Below the pieces are notes generated by a model. It did no database searches, had not been told where the DNA came from, and saw nothing but the letters and a program-made list of their open reading frames with translations. Below are positions 37,214 through 41,009 of a stretch of DNA of 41,009 bases, piece after piece (position 1 is the first letter of the stretch; the number at the start of each line of letters is the position of its first letter). The DNA comes from Thiotrichales bacterium (lineage in GTDB: Bacteria; Pseudomonadota; Gammaproteobacteria; SZUA-229): assembly GCA_020341835.1 (NCBI GenBank), contig CP070838.1, positions 2,044,625 through 2,085,633 of the forward strand, written 5' to 3'. Position numbers and translations under genes: made by a program.

Positions 37214-37492
37214 TTACGGCCTGATGAAGGCAATCTGACCGGCTTCGGGCGTCACCATACCGAGCCTTTCCCTGGCGATCCGTTCGATACGACTATGGTC
37301 GGACCATGCGCTCTGCTCCAGCTGCAGTCGACCCCATTCGGTATTGAGACTGACCACCTCCTTGTTCAGCTGCTGCAGCTCGACAAACAGCATCCGCGTC
37401 TTGTGCTTGCTGTAGACCATCCCGATCGCTGACATCATGACGACAACAAACAGAATCGTCGCCAGTACCAGAATACGCTGTTGCTTGTTCAT
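37214..37492 (-). CDS. ftsL: Cell division protein FtsL
   Basis: FtsL is a small bitopic divisome protein that forms the FtsQLB complex and activates FtsWI. The 92-residue product has a hydrophobic segment (about 7-27) followed by a periplasmic coiled coil (about 33-62: ELQQLNKEVVSLNTEWGRLQ) and the typical end ERIARERLGMVTPEAGQ. The start overlaps the rsmH stop by four bases (ATGA). Confidence 0.95.
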   Translation of the reverse strand: MNKQQRILVLATILFVVVMMSAIGMVYSKHKTRMLFVELQQLNKEVVSLNTEWGRLQLEQSAWSDHSRIERIARERLGMVTPEAGQIAFIRP

Positions 37493-38433
37493 AACACCCG
37501 CTCCAGAATCCTCAAGCGCGCACTGCGTGCACGCGGATTTCTTTTTATTTCTTCTTCTTTGGGTACAATTGGTTTGCCTACAAGCCTGTAGGGAACATCG
37601 TTTGCAGCACTGATGACCGGCAATCCCGCCGGTAACGCCGGGGGACTGGCCATCTTGCGCATGAATCGCTTTACGATCCTGTCTTCAAGCGAATGAAAAC
37701 TGATTACGGCAAGCCTGCCGGCAACGGCCAGCACTGACACAGCCGCCTGCAGACCCTGTTCAAGAGCCTGCAGTTCTTCATTTATATGTATTCTTATTGC
37801 CTGAAAGCTGCGCGTTGCCGGGTGTTTGTGCCGCTCGTAGCCGGGAACCGCATTGACAATGATTTCGGCCAATTGCCTGGTATCCGAGATTTCCGTATCC
37901 GCTCTGTAATCGATGATTGCACTGGCAATGCGGCGAGCTGATTTTTCCTCGCCATACTTCCGCAATACAGATGTCAGCTCATCCAGGCTGACCCCTGCGA
38001 GCCACTGCATTGCGTTTTCACCTTCCTCGGTGTTCATGCGCATATCCAGCGGGCCGGAGCGTGTGAAACTGAATCCACGGTCAGCATCATCCAGTTGCGG
38101 GGATGACACACCCAGATCCATAAGCACACCGTCCACTTTCTCCACCAAGCCACGCTCTGCGACCATCTGCGCCACCTTCCTGAAATTGCAATGAATTATT
38201 TCAATGCGTTTTTCGTTGTTATATTGCTGGCGACCGTATGAAACTGCCTGCGGGTCCTGATCTAATGCCAGTAATCGCCCGTTTTCATTCAAACAATCAA
38301 GAATCGACCTAGAATGTCCTCCCCGACCAAATGTTGCATCCACATAAAAACCATCTGCCTTAATGTTGAGAGCGTTGATTGCTTCTTCTATTAGTACCGG
38401 CTGGTGTTCCAGACCCGATTCCATTCGGATCAA
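37489..38433 (-). CDS. rsmH: 16S rRNA (cytosine(1402)-N4)-methyltransferase RsmH
   Basis: RsmH (MraW) N4-methylates C1402 of 16S rRNA in the decoding centre. The 314-residue SAM enzyme has HQPVLIEEAINAL, the SAM motif VDATFGRGGHSRSIL, LALDQDPQAV and the C-terminal motifs LEDRIVKRFM and NPRARSARLRILER. The ATG at 38433 overlaps the mraZ stop (ATGA); an in-frame ATG at 38424 is an alternative. Confidence 0.97.
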   Translation of the reverse strand: MIRMESGLEHQPVLIEEAINALNIKADGFYVDATFGRGGHSRSILDCLNENGRLLALDQDPQAVSYGRQQYNNEKRIEIIHCNFRKVAQMVAERGLVEKVDGVLMDLGVSSPQLDDADRGFSFTRSGPLDMRMNTEEGENAMQWLAGVSLDELTSVLRKYGEEKSARRIASAIIDYRADTEISDTRQLAEIIVNAVPGYERHKHPATRSFQAIRIHINEELQALEQGLQAAVSVLAVAGRLAVISFHSLEDRIVKRFMRKMASPPALPAGLPVISAANDVPYRLVGKPIVPKEEEIKRNPRARSARLRILERVL

Positions 38434-38888
38434 AGCGATAATTCTTCCAGCGCCGCCGGAAGATCATCATCACCATTCTTCACGCTCTCAACCCATTCTC
38501 CCTGGCCTTCGCTCCAGGCATCCTCGTCCCAGATTTCGAATTTTTTTCCCTGCCCGATGAGGACAGCTTTTTTATTCAGCCCGGCAAACTCGCGTAACAT
38601 CGCTGGCAGCAGAATCCTGCCCTGGCTGTCGATTTCGCATTCAGTGGCATACCCGATCAGCAGGCGCTGTAACAAACGGGCCTGCTTGTTGAGGCTGGGC
38701 AGATTAACCAGCTTGGCTTCGATAACCTCCCACTCAGGCATCGGGTAGACGAGCAGGCAGTGATCACGGTCGACGGTAACGACAATACGACCGCCGCAAA
38801 TCTCGAGCAGGCGATCGCGATAGCGGGCCGGCATTGCCATCCGGCCTTTATCGTCAAGCGCAAGATTGTTGATCCCCCGAAAGCTCAT
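38430..38888 (-). CDS. mraZ: Transcriptional regulator MraZ
   Basis: MraZ is a ring-forming DNA-binding repressor of the dcw promoter. The 152-residue protein has two AbrB-like SpoVT halves with the duplicated DKGR/DSQGR motif (LDDKGRMAMPARYR, about 11-24, and IDSQGRILLPAMLR, about 81-94). The ATG at 38888 starts MSFRGINN, close to the usual MFRG start, but it has no near ribosome site. A GTG at 38906 lies 13 bases after GGAGG (38924-38920) and would add six residues (MEINQN). A further upstream in-frame extension to 38948 overlaps the promoter and is rejected. It heads the dcw transcript. Confidence 0.96.
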   Translation of the reverse strand: MSFRGINNLALDDKGRMAMPARYRDRLLEICGGRIVVTVDRDHCLLVYPMPEWEVIEAKLVNLPSLNKQARLLQRLLIGYATECEIDSQGRILLPAMLREFAGLNKKAVLIGQGKKFEIWDEDAWSEGQGEWVESVKNGDDDLPAALEELSL

Positions 38889-38902
38889 ATTCTGGTTTAT
38901 TT

Positions 38903-38956
38903 CCACAAAAAACCACTTTCCTCCACATACCCACACTATAGGTATCAATTCCCCAC
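38903..38956 (-). promoter_or_regulatory. MraZ-type operator: periodic GTGG repeats
   Basis: On the minus strand five GTGG repeats occur, at 38953-38956, 38931-38934, 38923-38926, 38913-38916 and 38903-38906. The last three are exactly ten bases apart, and the two upstream ones are GTGGGG and GTGGGT. MraZ is known to bind TGGG-type direct repeats with a ten-base period upstream of mraZ. Here the repeats extend across the start point and leader, suggesting autorepression by blocking initiation. One repeat contains the GGAGG ribosome-site-like sequence. Confidence 0.7.
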
Positions 38957-38964
38957 ACTGTCAA
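38935..38964 (-). promoter_or_regulatory. Sigma-70 promoter of the mraZ/dcw operon
   Basis: On the minus strand TTGACA (38964-38959) and TATAGT (38940-38935) are separated by 18 bases: a perfect -35 and a one-mismatch -10. The predicted start is near 38928, giving a leader of about 40 bases to the mraZ ATG. It is intertwined with the GTGG repeats. This is the best promoter for the whole mraZ-to-lpxC block. Confidence 0.85.
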
Positions 38965-39078
38965 GTATTTTCACGTTTAAATTCGAAAGAAAAATGCCTT
39001 ATCTCACAGCAACTTAGCAATGAATCCGGAGACGGGATAACAAGGGAATTTTTTGACTTTTTTAAATCATCAGCTTGC

Positions 39079-39122
39079 TCATAAAAGCTAACAATCTACT
39101 TTAACTTTTATGGCTTTTATGA
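39079..39122. repeat. Perfect 10-base inverted repeat between mraZ and rnpB
   Basis: TCATAAAAGC (39079-39088) and GCTTTTATGA (39113-39122) are exact inverse complements with a 24-base spacer. It lies in the 345-base gene-free stretch 38889-39233 between the mraZ promoter and the rnpB 3' end. There is no T-run on either strand directly after it, so it is not a classical terminator. It could help stop or protect rnpB read-through, or be a protein site. No other gene is seen in this stretch. Confidence 0.35.
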
Positions 39123-39160
39123 GAGCCCGATCGGCCGCTGTGGATGGATTTTTCAGCCTT

Positions 39161-39188
39161 CAGGCAGTCGCCCGAGTCGCGCCTTGAC
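39161..39188 (+). repeat. Degenerate inverted copy of the rnpB 5' region
   Basis: Plus-strand bases 39161-39188 match rnpB RNA nucleotides about 11-38 (minus strand 39579-39552) at 22 of 28 positions, starting with 11 identical bases, CAGGCAGTCGC. The copy lies antisense, about 45 bases past the rnpB 3' end. A long precursor would therefore carry GCGACUGCCUG, able to pair with its own 5' region that forms helix P2. Confidence 0.5.
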
Positions 39189-39204
39189 GGGCAGCCGGCC
39201 CGAT

Positions 39205-39223
39205 CCGGGACAGTCTGCCCCGG
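39205..39223 (-). promoter_or_regulatory. GC-rich hairpin just 3' of rnpB
   Basis: On the minus strand CCGGGGCA-GAC-TGTCCCGG forms an 8-base stem with one G-T pair, starting about 10 bases after the predicted rnpB 3' end. No T-tract follows, so it may stabilise or help process the precursor 3' trailer rather than terminate transcription. Confidence 0.35.
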
Positions 39224-39233
39224 CTGGACGGGA

Positions 39234-39589
39234 TGAAGGGAGCCGGCCGATAAGCCGGGTTCTGTCGTTGAGCAGTCATTCATCTGGGATGCCTGTCACC
39301 AGGCACCTCGTGCAACCTACCCGGGAACAGCGCGGACCACGCCAGTGTTCCCCTATTTGGTCTTGCTCCGGGTGGGGTTTACCCTGCCATGCCTGTTACC
39401 AGCCATGCGGTGCGCTCTTACCGCACCATTTCACCCTTACCCTGCGAAACGCAGAGCGGTATATTTTCTGTGGCACTTTCCGTAGGCTTTCGCCCCCCAG
39501 GTGTTACCTGGCACCCTGTCCTGTGGAGCCCGGACTTTCCTCCCCGATCAGGTGAAGACCCGACCGGAGCGACTGCCTGGCCGACTCCC
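39234..39589 (-). ncRNA. rnpB: RNase P RNA (type A)
   Basis: This is the catalytic RNA of RNase P, which trims tRNA 5' leaders. Recognised on the minus strand are GAGGAAAGTCCGGGCTCC near the 5' end (P4 strand), the central GTGAAATGGTGCGGTAAGAG segment, the conserved TAGGTTGCACGAGG and CAGAACCCGGCTTATCGGCC near the 3' end. Ends are set by an 11-base P1 helix, GGGAGTCGGCC (39589-39579) against GGCCGGCTCCC (39248-39238), which has one G-T pair. P2 is GGCAGTC against GACTGCT. The 3' end may shift by a few bases. It sits upstream of mraZ, a location I recall from pseudomonads. Confidence 0.96.
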
Positions 39590-39595
39590 GCGATT

Positions 39596-39601
39596 AATAT
39601 A
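39596..39601 (-). promoter_or_regulatory. Candidate -10 element of rnpB
   Basis: TATATT on the minus strand ends 7 bases before the predicted first base of rnpB, with a GC-rich discriminator (AATCGCG) typical of stable-RNA promoters. No good -35 hexamer was found at normal spacing. Confidence 0.45.
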
Positions 39602-39665
39602 TCAGATATACGGGCGCATGCCCGAAAAACAAGGCAGCGAGGTATCAGGGGCTGAATCTGTTAAA

Positions 39666-40133
39666 TCAGTACAGCAGATGATGAACGGACAACCTGGTCG
39701 GCGTCCTGCGAACCAGAAAACCCAGAACGCGGTTCAGCATATGCCTGCGCGGCAGGAATGGAACGACACTTCCACGACGTGAGTCGAGCAACAGTCCGGC
39801 TCGTTGAAGCAGCTCGTGATCACCGTCTATTTTGCAGCCGCGACTCACAGCATCAATCGCACGCTCCCTGTTTTCGGTATGCCATTCGGCACAGGCGAGG
39901 TATAAAAAAACATCGCCATCGTTTGTTTCAGAACTCGCGGCATCCCTGCATAACAGCAGCCCGTTTCGGTCAGACAGCAAAACCTGTGAGAGCCCGAGAT
40001 AGGAAGCGAGCTTGTTATAGAGTTCATGATGCTCTTCGATTGAATTGAATGCTTCCCTGAAATTTTTCTCCGCCGCTTTGTAGTCCTCGGCTTTTAATGC
40101 ATCTCGGCCCTTGTCGTATGATTCCTGATCCAT
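39666..40133 (-). CDS. TPR-like small hypothetical protein
   Basis: A 155-residue cytoplasmic protein with no signal peptide. Helix pairs resembling tetratricopeptide repeats are visible at about residues 4-34 (GRDALKAEDYKAAEKNFREA), 36-58 (ELYNKLASYLGLSQVLL) and 75-105 (VFLYLACAEWHTENRERAID), so it is likely a protein-interaction scaffold. The C-terminal part is basic (PRRHMLNRVLGFLVRR). I do not recognise a specific function. It ends 77 bases before the rnpB 5' end on the same strand and diverges from prmA across 125 bases. Confidence 0.8.
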   Translation of the reverse strand: MDQESYDKGRDALKAEDYKAAEKNFREAFNSIEEHHELYNKLASYLGLSQVLLSDRNGLLLCRDAASSETNDGDVFLYLACAEWHTENRERAIDAVSRGCKIDGDHELLQRAGLLLDSRRGSVVPFLPRRHMLNRVLGFLVRRTPTRLSVHHLLY

Positions 40134-40198
40134 GCGCTAAATTTACTTGCGCCCTCAGCAATAGGCAAGCTATCCATGCTGCTGTTTCCAGCTTCTGA

Positions 40199-40228
40199 TT
40201 GACATCGCCTGCGCATTACCGATTTAAT
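40199..40228 (+). promoter_or_regulatory. Sigma-70 promoter of prmA
   Basis: TTGACA (40199-40204) and TTTAAT (40223-40228) are separated by 18 bases, giving a perfect -35 and a two-mismatch -10. The predicted start is near 40235, about 24 bases before the prmA ATG. Confidence 0.55.
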
Positions 40229-40258
40229 CGGCAGCTCGTAAACTTGAACAGGACCAAC

Positions 40259-41009
40259 ATGCCCTGGATCCAGGTATCTGTAGACGCCAGCAAGAATAAT
40301 TATCAGCTCGTAGAGGATGCCCTGCTGTCACTGGGTGCGCAGTCAGTCACCTTCAGCGACGCGGCGGACAACCCGATACTCGAGCCCCGGCCCGGCGAAA
40401 CACCGTTGTGGCAACAGATCATTGTCACCGGCCTGTTTGACCAGGGCCATGACCCGCAGATGCTGCGCCAGCAAATTTGCCGCCAGCTCAACGACGACAA
40501 GCTGGTCATCGATATCTCATCGCTGCCGGACCAGGACTGGACGCGCGTCTGGATGGATTCGTACAAACCCATGCAGTTTGGTCATCGTTTGTGGGTATGT
40601 CCGAAACACATGGATCCTCCCGACACCGGTGCAGTCAATCTGCGCCTTGATCCCGGGCTCGCGTTCGGCACCGGCACACACCCGACAACATCGCTGTGTC
40701 TGCAATGGCTTGATGCCCATGTGCATCCGCAAAAAAAATACCAGAACATCCTCGATTATGGCTGCGGCTCGGGTATTCTGGCCATCGCTGCAGTGCTGCT
40801 CGGTGCCGCACACGCTGACTGTGTTGACATCGATCAGCAGGCACTGCAGGCAACGCGCGAAAACGCCGAAGTCAACCAGGTTTCACAACATATCAGCACC
40901 TGCCTGCCGGCGGAGCTGGAGAACACCGCGCGCTACCAGCTGATACTGGCGAATATCTTGTCAGGCCCGTTGACCGAACTGGCTCCGACGCTGGCAGAAC
41001 ACTGCAATC
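40259..41009 (+). CDS. prmA: Ribosomal protein L11 methyltransferase PrmA (3' end cut by window edge)
   Basis: PrmA trimethylates ribosomal protein L11. The first 250 codons are present; the family is about 290-300 residues. The N-terminal substrate domain (MPWIQVSVDASKNN) is followed by GLAFGTGTHPTT, the SAM motif LDYGCGSGILAIAA and the active-site-like ANILSGPL. AGGACC lies 5-10 bases before the ATG at 40259. The remaining end lies beyond the right edge. Confidence 0.95.
   Translation, partial: MPWIQVSVDASKNNYQLVEDALLSLGAQSVTFSDAADNPILEPRPGETPLWQQIIVTGLFDQGHDPQMLRQQICRQLNDDKLVIDISSLPDQDWTRVWMDSYKPMQFGHRLWVCPKHMDPPDTGAVNLRLDPGLAFGTGTHPTTSLCLQWLDAHVHPQKKYQNILDYGCGSGILAIAAVLLGAAHADCVDIDQQALQATRENAEVNQVSQHISTCLPAELENTARYQLILANILSGPLTELAPTLAEHCN

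Noticed and set aside
38907..38948. Upstream extension of mraZ to a TTG at 38948
   Set aside because: It would place the start codon upstream of the predicted transcription start and inside the promoter; the family begins close to MFRG.
39612..39625. Hairpin CGGGC/GCCCG upstream of rnpB as a terminator of the TPR gene
   Set aside because: On the transcribed strand the T-run precedes the stem rather than following it, and the stem is only five bases.
1..41009. CRISPR array, tRNA genes, IS transposases, prophage or integron signals
   Set aside because: None was recognised on either strand; almost all sequence is accounted for by conserved core genes.

Overview
The window is a gammaproteobacterial chromosome segment, roughly 50-55% GC by eye. 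Three things point there: the gene order (rluD/bamD/nadE, then pilS-pilR-pilA and pilB-pilC-pilD-coaE-zapD, then secA-argJ-Nudix, lpxC-ftsZ-ftsA-ftsQ-ddl and the complete mur/fts cluster back to mraZ), the sigma-54/PilR type IV pilus control, and a meso-diaminopimelate-type MurE. As I recall them, gene neighbourhoods in Pseudomonas and relatives are similar, but the species cannot be named from the sequence. No plasmid, phage, IS transposase, CRISPR array or tRNA was seen.

Layout. 1-3443: pseudouridine synthase rluD (cut by the left edge), outer-membrane assembly lipoprotein bamD, a 366-base gap holding a nested inverted-repeat element, and NAD+ synthetase nadE. 3478-12747: the type IV pilus locus, with a small PP0621-type protein, pilS, pilR, a sigma-54 promoter, two consecutive pilin genes each closed by its own terminator, then pilB, pilC, pilD and coaE. 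12794-13564: zapD, which meets the opposite-strand Nudix gene with no base between them. 13565-19524 (minus strand): M23 peptidase, secA, argJ and a Nudix/ThiE-like fusion. 19571-20020: dciA on the plus strand. 20040-38888 (minus strand): the division and cell-wall cluster mraZ-rsmH-ftsL-ftsI-murE-murF-mraY-murD-ftsW-murG-murC-murB-ddl-ftsQ-ftsA-ftsZ, followed by lpxC. 38889-41009: the mraZ promoter with periodic GTGG repeats, RNase P RNA, a TPR protein and the start of prmA.

How it works together. The minus-strand cluster encodes the cytoplasmic path from UDP-MurNAc to lipid II (MurB, MurC, MurD, MurE, MurF, Ddl, MraY, MurG) plus the divisome (FtsL, FtsI, FtsW, FtsQ, FtsA, FtsZ). Most junctions overlap by 1-4 bases (ATGA, TGATG or GTGA), as expected for translational coupling under MraZ control. 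LpxC (lipid A) and SecA (export) add envelope functions next to it. The plus-strand pilus block encodes the sensor/regulator pair, pilins, assembly ATPase, platform protein and prepilin peptidase.

This is mostly a conserved housekeeping region and I found no clearly new multi-gene system. The most unusual points are: a pilS whose frame has no ATG, GTG or TTG before its first membrane helix; a degenerate inverted copy of the 5' part of rnpB just past its 3' end, which could compete with helix P2; a structured element between bamD and nadE; two dissimilar pilins with separate regulatory regions; a perfect 10-base inverted repeat in the pilB leader; and forced non-ATG starts in lpxC and pilD.
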